A stretch of 64,000 nt of DNA from Diprion similis (Eukaryota; Arthropoda; Insecta; Hymenoptera; Diprionidae): assembly GCF_021155765.1 (NCBI RefSeq), contig NC_060106.1, positions 21,540,031 to 21,604,030 on the forward strand. The letters are read 5' to 3'. Positions within the stretch are counted from its first letter, which is position 1. Every line of letters begins with the position of its first letter. Shown piece after piece: positions 52,501 through 64,000 of this stretch. The notes beneath the pieces were generated by a model that worked only from the letters and a program-made list of their open reading frames with translations, made no database searches and was not told where the DNA came from. Position numbers and translations under genes: made by a program.

Positions 52501-53995
52501 CTTCCTCGCTCGGGAAAGTCTTTTCTGGTAAATGCGATTTGCAATGAAATCGGCGCTCTGCTTTTCGACCTTTCGCCGAAAACGGTCGCGGAAGGCTATC
52601 GGACGAAAAAAGACCTCGAGAGACTAGTAAGTTCCATCAACAAGGTCGCTCGCGCCTATCCGCCCTCTCTACTCTTCGTCGATGCCGGCCACCAGCCCTG
52701 GTGGAAGAAAATACCCCCCGAGGAAAAGCAAAATAATCCGAAACTCCTCGCTGGTCCGCTGACCAAACTCGTCAAGGGAATCCGCCCCGGGGATCAAGTG
52801 AGTTGACTTTTCGGAGAGTATTAAAAGCATTATTCTCCCACCGCTCTTAAAATTTTCGAAATTACTGGCAAATAAAAAAGTGACAGAATTTAAATTAGAG
52901 ATGTGAAACGGAAGTCGAAAAATGTATAACGGCATAATTCAGGATAGGTAAATTTTCGAGTCACTAAAAAAAGTCTGTAGATTCAAATCGTAATTTTTGC
53001 AACTTTCCCTTGGTTTTAGATACCAGCACTTTTTACTCTTCAGTGAAAATAAAGGTTAATCTTTTCCTTAACACTTAAGATCAGTCTGTATACAGCTGCT
53101 ACCGAAGCGTCATTATGTATGGGTTTGAGGAAGTTGTACGGCCGTATAACACATTACACACCTATGTGTAGCTACCGAATAAAGGAGAAAATTAACGGAA
53201 GTCCCACACGCGTCTCGCGTCTTTTATATTTCAACTTTATTATACCTGACAGCTGAGCAAAGAACGAGCAGAATTATCATATATACATATATATTTTCAT
53301 TCGGTTATTCTACTGTTTGGTGAGTCCGTTTCCCAAATGGAAGTGGTGGGTGGTATATACCTACCGGGAACAGGGTTACAATAAGCGACACCTGGTCGCC
53401 TCGCGAACGATAGATCGAATCCACATACGCATTACGTTACATAGGTGCAAGAAAACCGACAAGCTCAGCGTGTATATCATGGGTATAATATACCTATATG
53501 TAGCGTTGTTTTCTATTTCAGATCCTATTTCTCACGACAACGGACCAACCGCAAAAAGCCGGAAAAGGGTTCATGAAGCTCCACGACAAGTTCATCCTCA
53601 TACCACTCCCCGATTACAACACGTTGTACCTCCTCTACAAGGAGTTGCTGATGCGGTATCACGGGGTGGACAGGAACTTCGACTGTTCAAGTTTAGCCAG
53701 CCTCTCGGTCGGTCATCCGTTGGAGGGAATTCGCAACGCGGTAGAGAAGGTCCTGACCATCGAGCGCCGAATTAATCTGAAGAAACGACCCCTTCAGCCC
53801 AAGGAGATCATGCAGTTTCTGATCTCGAACCGAGTTCAGGCTCAGACGAAGGAGTACGAGACGCTGGTTAAATGGGAGATGAAGACACCCTTCGGTAAGC
53901 GACGTTCGAAAGCTGAAGCCGCGGAGACGGCAGCTCGCAGCGGTAAGAAACCCGGGGACAAAAAGATGCAGAAGGTGCAGGAGAGGCAAAAGTAG
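46599..53995 (+). CDS. IQCA1: DRC11/IQCA1, IQ and AAA-domain axonemal protein
   Basis: Exons 46599-46750, 46916-47068, 47192-47327, 47598-47868, 47927-48228, 49388-49925, 52163-52797 and 53522-53995 give 886 aa (human IQCA1 is 822). The start MSHQFYSELW matches the family N-terminus. There is one IQ motif at about 222-232 (IQSHDRARKAR) and a second IQ-like helix at 270-280 (MQKWWRSYATR). A lysine/alanine-rich linker follows, then an AAA ATPase domain with Walker A GLPRSGKS (630-637). The Walker B region reads LLFVDAG (about 687-693), with Ala where Glu is usual, so ATP hydrolysis may be impaired. The C-terminus has the family KTPFGKRR motif and a basic tail. DRC11 is a subunit of the nexin-dynein regulatory complex, which controls dynein in motile axonemes; in insects that means mainly sperm. 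Intron 2 uses a GC donor (GCAAGT at 47069), the only choice that keeps frame and family similarity. Confidence 0.93.
50394..50440. repeat. imperfect palindrome in DRC11 intron 6
   Basis: The core has perfect 11-bp arms around one base: ATTTGTTTCGT, G, ACGAAACAAAT (50406-50428). The pairing continues outward imperfectly through TACCGATCG on the left and CGACCGGTA on the right, giving about 22-bp arms in total. It could form a stable hairpin or mark a small inverted-repeat element; nothing identifies which. Confidence 0.6.
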
Positions 53996-54503
53996 ACATT
54001 CGCATTATTCAATCGACGTAAGAACTTGACGGCCGGGCTCGAGAAGAAATGGAAGCCGCGACACCGAGGGAGAAAAAGCGGAATTCTTTTCGGCCCAAAG
54101 ATGCTCTCGGCGACTTTTTGATTACGCACCCATACAGCGGAAGGAACTGTCGCGGATTCGTCGCTCCGGCTGAACAGCATATGCACGCAACGCGTTAAAG
54201 TACGCGTATATGTACATCCGTACCGTCGTATGCTACTGTGGCCGCTACACCTACGCACGTTGCACCTACGCGCGTGGCTTCACCTACGCACTATACCTGC
54301 GCCAAGGGAGCGGTGGAGGAAAGGAAGGAAATTTTGAACAGGAAACGAAAATGGAACACGACCGATCATCGCTAGGAGTGGACGTGAAGCGAAAAGATAA
54401 TTAAAGGCAATCGGTCGTTTATCCGGATTTAAAAAATCCACCCGGTTCCTGCTGCAGAGCAATGCGCAGGACCGAGCGACTACTCGCTGCAGCTTACCTA
54501 AGG

Positions 54504-54527
54504 TCGACGACGACGATGATGATGATC
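54504..54527 (+). repeat. GAC/GAT trinucleotide run
   Basis: A short GACGACGACGATGATGATGAT-type tandem tract between DRC11 and KNL1, outside any recognised exon. Confidence 0.7.
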
Positions 54528-55103
54528 AAGTCCGTCTTCGCGGTTTCTGGAGCAGTTGATCCCCGGTCGCAAAGTGTGTATTTGCGCTAACTCGGCACTC
54601 CGGACATCAGGGATCTCCTTTCATCCCCGCAGTTAGTGTAACGAATACCGTACGAGACGAGGACCGTAGGTGGACTGTAGTAATGCTTAGCTTAACTGTA
54701 TAACGATCATTATACAACTGTTTCGACAATTCTAATAGCGAATAGCGATTATATATGTAGTATTTTGATTTTTGTCAGTTCTCTTTTTTTCTTGGTTCGT
54801 TCCTTTCCCTTTAAATGGAGCCGGCCGCCCGGGATTATTCGAACGGGCTCTATATTGAACTTTTCGCGCCACCCGCACACACCACGTCGAGATTAAGAAA
54901 CGCCTGTAACGTCGATCAGCAGTAGCGCGCTGGACAAAACGCCGCGCAAACCTGCAGCAGCTCGCGGGTATTAACTGAGAAAAACTGCGAGCCCGGAGCG
55001 CTCGTCGGAGTATCAACAGCGCGGGGCAGTAAAGTCGAACTCGCGGAAGAAACGTGGGACTTGGTATGAGGAGGGAGGGAGGGAGTGAGGGGCGTAGAGG
55101 AAA

Positions 55104-55126
55104 GGAGGAGGAGGAGGAGGAGGAGG
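55104..55126 (+). repeat. (GAG)n microsatellite
   Basis: A pure purine trinucleotide tract of about 23 bp at the edge of the GC-rich island. Confidence 0.85.
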
Positions 55127-55261
55127 GCAGCCCGGCCTCGGGTCGCGGCGGGAAGAGGAAAGGCGAAGAGACGACGGGAGGGACTCACTCGGTGGGGACT
55201 GTGTCTCTTTCAACATAGCATAGCCATGTATGGAACCGAGAGACAAGTACGAGGACGAAGC

Positions 55262-55291
55262 AGAAGAAGAAGAAGAAGAAGAAGAAGAAGA
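55262..55291 (+). repeat. (AGA)n microsatellite
   Basis: About ten copies of AGA in a row, followed by an imperfect GAAGAC/GAGGAC run to about 55312. It creates the poly-Glu and poly-Arg stretches of the spurious + frames and the poly-Ser/Phe stretches of the opposite strand. Confidence 0.9.
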
Positions 55292-58157
55292 CGAAGACGA
55301 AGAAGAGGACGGCGGGTGCACTGCAGCCAGCCCGCGCTTCTCCGCTATAACAGCACACCGTACCGCTTCGGTGACAACTACACAACGCAAACGCGCAACG
55401 TCGACGAGGAGACGAAGACGACGAGGACGTCGACGAACCTCACGAGACGCCCACTTGTCGCAGTCCAGGCGGGACGAACGCCGGCGCAATCCAGCGACAG
55501 ATATTACTTGGGCAACTTGTTTCGCTCTGCACCTACGCGCGGATCCCATGGATTCGACTTTCTCGATTTTCACGACTGCTGCAGATGGGCCCTTATTTCA
55601 ATCCGAATAACGTATTTCTCGCTGGGAACTCGATAAGATATATGCGCATGAGTTCGACTCGTTATTTATTTTTAATTTCTTTTTCTTCTACTCCTTCTTC
55701 CTATATATTCTCTGTATTAAATTACAAGTTTATTTTCCTCGGAGCAGGTAAAGATCATCCTCTGAGATCACGTTGATATAAAAATATCGATATCATATTT
55801 AGCGGTGACACGCTGATTAAGCATGTATACAGAAATTTTACCGGAAAAAGTCTTGAGTTAGTTTACGGCTGAATCTTGAGCTGAATAAAAGGCAAACTTA
55901 ATTGAAGTGAACATTTCAACGATGCAAAGACAAACAGCGTGAGAAAGTATAATAATTTGAGATATTATATTACGTAAAAAATGGATTAGAGAAGAATGAT
56001 TGATTACATGACGCAATGATTAGAGAAACAAAAATGAATGAAATAGAATTGCAAAGAGGAAGCATAAATAAATCCCAAGTCATAATATGAAGACTTGAGA
56101 GTACCAAAGTGAAGTAAGGTTTGTATAGCGCGGAACAAAATGCGCAAACAAAAATCAATAAAAATCCCAGGATATTTGCTACTGCAGAATGTTACATGGA
56201 TCGTTCGAAGAGCGTATATATAGGTATAATATGTACAAGCATGAGGCATAAGATGTGATTTACGAGGCGCTACCTGCACCCGCAGGTATAGGAAAGTTGA
56301 GTGCATGATGTATGTACTTATGTACAAGTTCAAATACGATAATGAAGAATACACGTGCGGGTAGTTTGCCTACGGAGTCGTGCGGTTTTATAAATATACG
56401 GAACACGAGGCCGGCGTAAAGGCGATACGTTAAATAGATAGCCGCGGCATACGGAGATCCGAACGATTGGATAGGAAGGAACAGCGCGCTGGCGTGAGGC
56501 GGGCGCGCTCGATAAAGCCACGTGAAAGTCGAAACCGGTCTGCGGGGCTGCACCTTCGGCCACCGGTAACTCTCCGCAGGTTTCATCAATGGCTGAAGCA
56601 ATTCGGACAGAACGTGAGTGTTGTAATCGGTCCGCGCTGCGCCGCGCTGCGCAGAACGAAGCGTGGGCGGACTCGCGCGCTGTAAGCAGCCAACGGCTAC
56701 TAACCCGTCGCCCTCGGGAGATGCCGCCGAACGAGTCCCGAAACCAGTGATGCCATGCAGTGATGGCAGTGATCGCTCTCCCATTGAAAGAGAGATAAAA
56801 CGATCTTCCAATAACCATTACACCTAATGATCGTCATTTTCGTCGCTTTTCAATATCACCTAGGCTGTAGTACCTTCGTATACAATTCATTTCATTATCT
56901 TGAATTGTTGTCTGACATGCACGAAAATCAATTGCCTTTTTCCTAAATTATTTTCTTCTATTTATGTAGCCCATCTCTATGTGTGTAATTACTGCTGCAC
57001 GTATCCCATACGAAGGAAATACTTGTCAAGGCGATAAAAATTATACTAACGTTCCGTCGCGTTAGCCTTAACGATTAACGAATTAATTGATATTTGATTT
57101 TTTGAAAAGTTTTCTTATCTACTGTATTTTTACTTTAAACGTTGAATAAAGTTGTAAAATAATAACAAATAATTCGTACTTGATAGTCTTAGGGAGTTTT
57201 GGATTCAACGATTTTTTACCAGGCATGTTTATGCTAGGTGTGAACAAACGGTAGCTGCAAGGTTTACGATTGTTCTTAGAAATTCTACTACTGTAAACAA
57301 AATTTTACATACATATACCGCAGTATGTATACAGTATACGAGCGTATGTACCTAAACCTACGTATACATAGTAATATGATAACTGTACTCGAAAATTTCG
57401 AAACTTCGTGAGATCGAGTTTTCTACTCGACAACTTGACATTCCGTTCATAAAATCGGGTGATATATCTAGCAGGTAAAGCCCACGCCGCTTCCGTGGGA
57501 AGGCCCTTTACGAAAATCAAGAATAAAAAGTCAGACGTCGCTGTTAATTAGATATAACTTCTTCTCCACGCTTAACGCCTACCGGCCTATATTGATAACC
57601 GATTATCCAAACGTTAATTATAATTGATCCTATCAATCTTCGTCTGCCGCAAACGTCATCACGCTTCTGTTCATCAAAGTTATTTGAAATAGGTATAGGC
57701 GGTATCTGGGCTTTTTTTTCACTACAGGAACAAGCTGGATTTCTGAGAAAGTGTAGTTTCACAAGTACGAAGCCTGTCCTCGTGCTACTGATACTGCTTC
57801 GGATGAAAAATTACAGACCGCAATACGGCAGAATAAGTTTCGCCGATGTTCACAGGTGTCGACCCTATCATATCATGTATCATGTATCATACGAAAATTA
57901 AAACTATACACACACCCATATCTAGTATAAAAATGAACGTATTCTATATTTTTCTTCTTAATTAACTTATCTACAATTAATGTCATTATTGCCACGATAT
58001 TCCAAGACCGATTCGATCTGACTTTTTAAAATTTTACAAGTTGGACATACACTTACCTAGTTATCTTGTAAAATTCGTGAACACTTTGAGGATGCTTGGC
58101 ATCGAGTTATTTGCTTCTCAAATCTAATGTAATAACCTAGAGTTTGACAGATACGTT

Positions 58158-61100
58158 TCATTTTTCTACAACTAACGCGATATACTCTTTAACGGCATCG
58201 ATCCAGCTGGTCAAGAATCTGTGATCCTTTTTTACACCGGTGATCAATTGCTTAATGTCTTTCTCTCTGAAAAAAAAAACAGTGTGTAAGTACATGGTTT
58301 TTCATAAATCTGAATCCCTCTTGTGCATTATAATTGCAATCAATAAAAAAAGACTTCTCATGTGATTCAAGTGGATAGAAAAGTATGATGAAAAACCTAC
58401 TTTATGGTACCTAGAAGACATTCCACGGTTACATCATCTGGCCTGATATTTTCAAATGGCTCAAGATTTATAGTAACATTTATTACCAGTTGTACCTTGT
58501 AGCTATGAAGTTGAAACGATATCCTGTAAGATAAATATAAACCTTTGTTACTCTATGCGCCGATTTTAAGCCTAACAGGAATAATTATTTTTCTCAAGTT
58601 ATTTCCAAAATTAAATTATTTTTTTATATTTACCGATTTCCCAATCTTGTTATCGCATGAAAATCCCGGAGCTTATCAAACTCGTACATAAAATCTATCA
58701 GTAATTTCACTCTTTTTGAAATCAACTCTAGCAAAGGTAAAATACCCTGCGTTGTTCGATGCATCAATTTCAAATGCTCGGGATCGAGTTTTTTCAATAG
58801 TATATTATGGACCAGAGAAATTTCATCATCTGCAGAATCTGTGTGAAATATATTTTTAATGCGAATTGTTTATCAGTTTGTTTATATTTGAGATTTGTTA
58901 TCTTAAGTGGAGTAAAATTCCACCTTACCTGGAAGAAGTGAAATTATTCTGATATGCTTAATAAGATATGGTGCAGTCAACTCTTTGTTTGCTTCAAGAT
59001 CTATTATGATGACGAGGGATTTCGAAATAAAGTCGATCATGACTTTTTCCGTATCCAATGACCTTATTTCCCAAATGCAATCATCTCTGAAATCGAAAAT
59101 GTTATTTCAATAATTAATTATCAATGCAATTCCAGTTTCCTGACTAATTTCTCAGGTCTTAAAAGCATCATCGACTCACCTTTGAGCATACTTCTCAAGT
59201 TCTTCGCTGAACATCACAAAGAGACAATTGTCATTGTACTCCAAACATTTCTCTGGCAACAAGAAACTTTGAGAACTTTTATTACACTCTACTGATGCTT
59301 GTTTTTGTTTCTCATAAACGCGCTGCAGCTCCGTAGTGTCCGAATCTGAATCGGAATATGGGGCTGTTCCTTTTGCTTCTATGAAAGGATATTCCTTCCC
59401 GCTGATGACACCTTCAGTCTGAGTCGGTGAAGCTGCAGCTTTTGACTCGTCATTCTGACTAACGATCAATATTTCAGGATCTTCACAGAAATCTGGAGTA
59501 GGAATTGTAGTAGTCATCTCTTCGCTGCTTTGTAGCTTTTTTTCAGCAACATCAGTAATACAATTGTTTCCGATCGTTCTATCCATAGATACTGTGCTTT
59601 GTGGTTCATGCATAATTGCAATTCTTGATGGAGGTCCACTGATCATTTCGGAACTCGTATTTTCCTGTAACGCCGAATTTTCAGTGACAGAGTATTCTTT
59701 GGTGAGTGAACCGTTTTTTTCAGCATTGGGACTTGTTACCTTAAGTCGCTTCGGCTCAGGAGTAATTATATTAGACAAACTGTCGTTACTTATATGAAAC
59801 AATTCTTTATCAACTAAATGCTGCACTAAGCAACTCTCGGAGTTTTTATTTAGCAACATTTGAACAGAAGATTTGCTTGTTTCCATAATTTCTGTACCCT
59901 TATCCGACTTTCTCTTCTTACTGAATTGTAGTTCAGTTGGTATAATGCCTGCATTGAATGACAAATCTTGCTCTTTCAAGCTTACTTGGGCATTAGGAGT
60001 ATACAGAGCTATGCTCGGAGAGCTGGTGATGCCAGCATCATGTTCAGCTCTTTCGTTGTTTGAGGAATCACAGTATTCGTTGCTTTCAATATTTCTAGTG
60101 CTCTCTTTAGGCATTCGGTTTCCTTCATTCTGTGATTCTTCGGATTCGATTATAACAGAAATTGAATCACTGCCCAAAGATGTGATATGCTCTTCTACAT
60201 TTAATTCCGGATTTATCTGGGTAGTATTAATTGTGCATTTATTAAGTAGCGCAGGTTGATTGATTTCCAATATACGATCATCATCTCTGTCGTCTTGCAC
60301 GTTTTTAGATGCAGTAATTGCTATTGTACATTCCATACATGAGTCGTTGAATGAGTTTTTCCCATCATTATTCTCAATTACTAATTCCAGTGCAGGTTCT
60401 ATGCTGCTGGGCTTACTGCTGGAAGACAGATTCGTAGATCCTTTGAATTCAGGTAACATTAATTTATCTTCATGTTGTTTACTCATAGGTGATTCAAATG
60501 GTGTAATACGCTGCATATCACTTGTATCACCAGAATTTGTATTCTGATCTGGACCAGTCCTTAATGTATCGATTGCTTCTGTCATTTCACAGGCAATGTC
60601 ATTACAGAAAATAGTTTTATCCCTTAATTTTGCCATACCTTCGTGATTTTTACTCACAGACAATTCAAATGGTATAATATGCTGCATATCATTTGTATCG
60701 TCAGAATTTCTAATTTGATCTGGACCAGTTCTTAGTGTATCGATTGCTTCTGTCATTTCGCAGCCAATGTCATTAAAGAAAATAGTTTTATCTCGTAATT
60801 TTGCCGTATGTTCTTCAGACTTTTTAGATATTTTCAACTCGTGATCACAATGCTTTGACAATATGCTGATGTCTTTTGTCATAAAAGTTACATGGTTTCC
60901 TTGATATTCAGCAGATATGTCCATTACAGTATTACAGGGAGTCTGACGTTCATTAGACTCAGGCGTCAACTTATCTTCAGCTAAATTCTCCACAGGTAAC
61001 ATGTGTCTCATAGTGTCGATAGCTTTTGTCACATCGCAACTAAAATCATCGAAAAACATAGTTTTGTTGCTGGCCTGAGCAACCTCACGTTCGTTCATAT

Positions 61101-62227
61101 CACAATTACTTTCTAAATTATTCTTCATGTGTTGCTCATCATTATGAGCAACTGTTGAGTTGCTGATCATCATATTATTTTTCATTCGTAAGTCAGGGTT
61201 TGAGTGTGATTTTGTTAGAGTCAGATCCATCATTGAGTCGTCAAATATTATAGTTTGATTTTCTATAGGAGATGCCATTTTCATCTGTTCTAAATGTGGA
61301 ACTGTCTTGATAGGTGTCGAAAACTGAATTTTTTTACCACTGATAACTTGAGTGAACTTCATTTCGCCATCACTGTCATCAAAAAGCACAGTACTTTCGG
61401 GATTGTGAACATCTTTGGCAATAGCTGTATATGTCGATTGCGAGTCAATGGCTCTTCGGACAGAAACTGTTTGCTCAATTCCACCAACTGTCTCAGTTGT
61501 GTCCAAATCAACATCTTGGCAAAATATTGTTTGAGACATTAGATTGTTCAGATTTCCATGACTACAGGGAATGACATCGGTAAATTCAATATCCGCGGCT
61601 GTGTTGGAAAATACTTTGGTCAAAGAATGGATGGCATTATTTTGATCCATGGTTGTACATTCGCCAGTGTGTATTAACTCATGTTCATTGCATACGAATG
61701 TAGCACCCATTTGTCTCATTTCGATCCCTACATTTTTATTGTTTTCTGTATCCAGATTGTTACTGTTTATATGCTCATTTGTAGTTTCCGTCGACTTTGA
61801 GATATTCTGATCGGCTTCTTCGTAAGTACTATCCCAAATTGTACCCTGCTCCTTGTGGTCACAGAATTCTCTGCGCAAATAAACATCCAGTAACAATCTT
61901 GCAACTGATCTTTGATGAGATCTTATTTAAATTCAGATCATTTATATTTGGTAATGCTTACTTGACATGCTTCTTTTCAGCAAAGCTTACACGCCTCCTT
62001 TTTATACTATCTGGACTGTTCTCGGCTGATGAAGCATTGAAATCCAAATCTTGAAATGGCAGTCGGGATTTTGGTGGCTTGAGGATCTGTTTGAGAAAAA
62101 TATAAAAGTGAGTAAATAAGAACTACTTATAAACTTATCTCTTTAGTCATCTTGGAATCAAAGTAACAGCCCTGAAATAGTTACCGAAGATCTTCGTTGG
62201 TTACTACCGGTAGAATTTCGGGTGAGC
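58158..62227 (-). CDS. KNL1: KNL1/Spc105 kinetochore scaffold, 5' end unresolved
   Basis: Minus-strand exons: 62227-62185, 62086-61962, 61870-59180, 59086-58929, 58838-58634, 58523-58401 and 58266-58158, giving about 1150 aa without the first residues. The N-terminus carries the two PP1-docking motifs of KNL1: SSILKPPKS, split across the first two listed exons, and RRRVSFAE (RVSF at about 46-49 of this model). The 2.7-kb exon is acidic and disordered, with MELT-like repeats of the type KTIFFNDxxCEMTEAID, the docking sites for BUB3-BUB1 when phosphorylated. The last five exons encode a region that should correspond to the C-terminal RWD pair, which binds the MIS12/NDC80 side of the KMN network. 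KNL1 coordinates microtubule attachment and the spindle checkpoint at the kinetochore. No in-frame ATG was found upstream of 62227, so at least one short coding exon is missing. Only short coiled coils are likely. The gene is divergent to DDA1. Confidence 0.92.
60463..60804 (-). repeat. 171-bp in-frame tandem duplication inside KNL1
   Basis: Two adjacent 57-residue units (60804-60634 and 60633-60463, minus strand) begin AKLRDKTIF and share CEMTEAIDTLRTGPDQ. They are exactly 171 bp apart, with about 80 percent or more identity by eye. The period is a multiple of three, so the frame is kept and one MELT-like site was added. Confidence 0.9.
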
Positions 62228-62699
62228 CTATAAAATGAATTATATTTACTGAAATCATGAAAAAATTGAGTAATCTCAATATTATTATAAATATCTAAGC
62301 TGGGGCACTATTGAAAGACAAATATTGGGAGAAATGTTTCTTTCAGTTAATTATAAAATTTATGATTGTGGAAGAAAGTTTTTTTCACACGAAGACAAAG
62401 CAAAATAAATAAACATACTTCACAGACTGATTGATTGATGGATCGGATTGTTTACTTGTCACAAATTATACTCACATTATTTTGTTGTTTGTATTTTAAA
62501 TTACTCCTGTTTTAGAAACGTCACAATTCTAACTATCACCTGACACATAAAGAAGACTAGGTCTCCAGATACCTAGTGAAAAGAACTCTCGACACTGATA
62601 AATATTGAATATTACAAAAAATCTCGGCGAGAATATTTTAAATTTGAACCGTTGCATTTGCCAGGTTATAAACAACACTTTTGGCTCTGAAATTTCCGA

Positions 62700-63258
62700 C
62701 GCGTATTGGTATCACTGTTTGGGATGCTGTGAGCCATTGCTGCCAACTGTTCTTTAAAGTACTTTAAACCCAGCATTTAGTGGTTGACAGCCTATCAGAA
62801 ACAAATATAGAGTCACGTGGTTGTGTTACTAACCAATGATATACACAGTGTACCACGTGATTCGTTAGATGAGGTTATCGAGACGCTGTTGTCGATTTCG
62901 GCTGCTTCTAATCGACTCGTTCAGGGCGGAACGCCGACTAGCGATTCAGTTAGTGCGACATCCGCTGTGAAATGTCAAGTGGCGCTGCGGGCGGCATTGA
63001 GAGAAACCGATAAGGTAGAGATCCTTGTTTTGTAGAGACCGTAGAGACTGTGCGAGAGAAGGCACACCATCACCATCTGTGGCGATCAGTAGAGCATGTG
63101 TCTATACGTTTGGAAATATTTGGAAAATAGGTTGTTTTTTTATGATTTTAACTAAGATTTTCTTTCGCAAATACGGGACACTTTCATATTTGATTATAGC
63201 GCGGTACACCATTTACGGATTTTGTGTATTGTGAACTTGCGATAAGCATTCATTAGCA
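62700..63258. promoter_or_regulatory. divergent promoter region KNL1 / DDA1 with paired E-boxes
   Basis: This lies between the KNL1 5' end (minus) and the DDA1 start (plus). Two CACGTG E-boxes form an inverted pair with 8-bp arms, TCACGTGG (62813-62820) and CCACGTGA (62853-62860). A CCAAT box (62833-62837) lies between them. Such elements are typical of housekeeping bidirectional promoters. Transcription start sites are not visible, and a spliced 5' leader for DDA1 could be present. Confidence 0.55.
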
Positions 63259-63998
<740 letters not shown>

Positions 63999-64000
63999 CT

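Larger units (their letters stand above)
53996..58157. other. intergenic DNA with GC-rich islands, no recognised gene
   Basis: Two CpG-rich, GC-rich stretches (about 54800-55560 and 56450-56720) stand out from the AT-rich surroundings. Long frames occur in both on both strands, but they are low-complexity (Ser, Glu, Arg or Pro runs) and have no domain. Such islands often hold promoters or untranslated first exons, so a 5' exon of a gene outside the window is possible. The remaining sequence shows no gene. A short hairpin (CCCACG..CGTGGG) lies at 57481-57499. Confidence 0.4.

Noticed and set aside
55013-55636. Long frames on both strands with poly-Ser, poly-Glu and poly-Arg
   Set aside because: They are produced by the GAG and AGA microsatellites in a GC-rich island and overlap on both strands; no conserved domain or start context.
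56260-56818. Two overlapping minus-strand frames of 183 and 162 codons
   Set aside because: Different phases of the same GC-rich island, with no recognisable domain and no supporting splice sites.
62817-63035. 72-codon + frame in the KNL1/DDA1 interval
   Set aside because: It starts inside the E-box region and no family resemblance is seen. The DDA1 start is explained by the ATG at 63259. It could be leader sequence or an upstream frame.

Overview
The window is nuclear DNA of an invertebrate animal, most likely an insect. The genes are intron-rich with GT-AG introns of mostly 80 bp to 2.2 kb, intergenic DNA is AT-rich, and every recognisable protein is an animal orthologue. A hymenopteran such as a sawfly or wasp is plausible, but nothing seen here proves the order.

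Region 1 (1-31000) is repeat DNA. A tandem satellite of exactly 304 bp runs without net insertion or deletion for 92 monomers (916-28883). It is fused at 28893 to a short array of a sister 312-bp monomer (28894-30116). Both sides are flanked by related copies of a non-monomer spacer (336-715 and 30251-30850), which in turn join diverged monomer fragments. Shared single-base markers show duplications inside the array at several scales (3, 5, 11 and about 32-33 monomers).

Region 2 (31422-64000) is gene-dense. In order it holds: FAF1 (+; ubiquitin/p97 adaptor, 13 coding exons, 684 aa); an RNA-binding protein of the A1CF/RBM46/RBM47/DND1 type (+; three RRMs and a dsRBD, 511 aa); a transmembrane leucine-rich-repeat protein (-; 740 aa); DRC11/IQCA1, an axonemal IQ and AAA protein (+; 886 aa); a 4-kb stretch with GC-rich segments and microsatellites but no recognised gene; KNL1/Spc105, the kinetochore scaffold (-; about 1150 aa resolved, start codon not found); and the first three coding exons of DDA1 (+; runs off the right edge). 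The LRR gene and DRC11 are head to head, as are KNL1 and DDA1, so each pair probably shares a promoter region.

The genes do not form one pathway. FAF1 and DDA1 both belong to ubiquitin biology, KNL1 to chromosome segregation, DRC11 to motile axonemes (sperm in insects), and the RRM protein to a family often active in the germ line. All exon coordinates were read by eye from splice consensus, reading phase and family similarity; no alignment or gene predictor was run.
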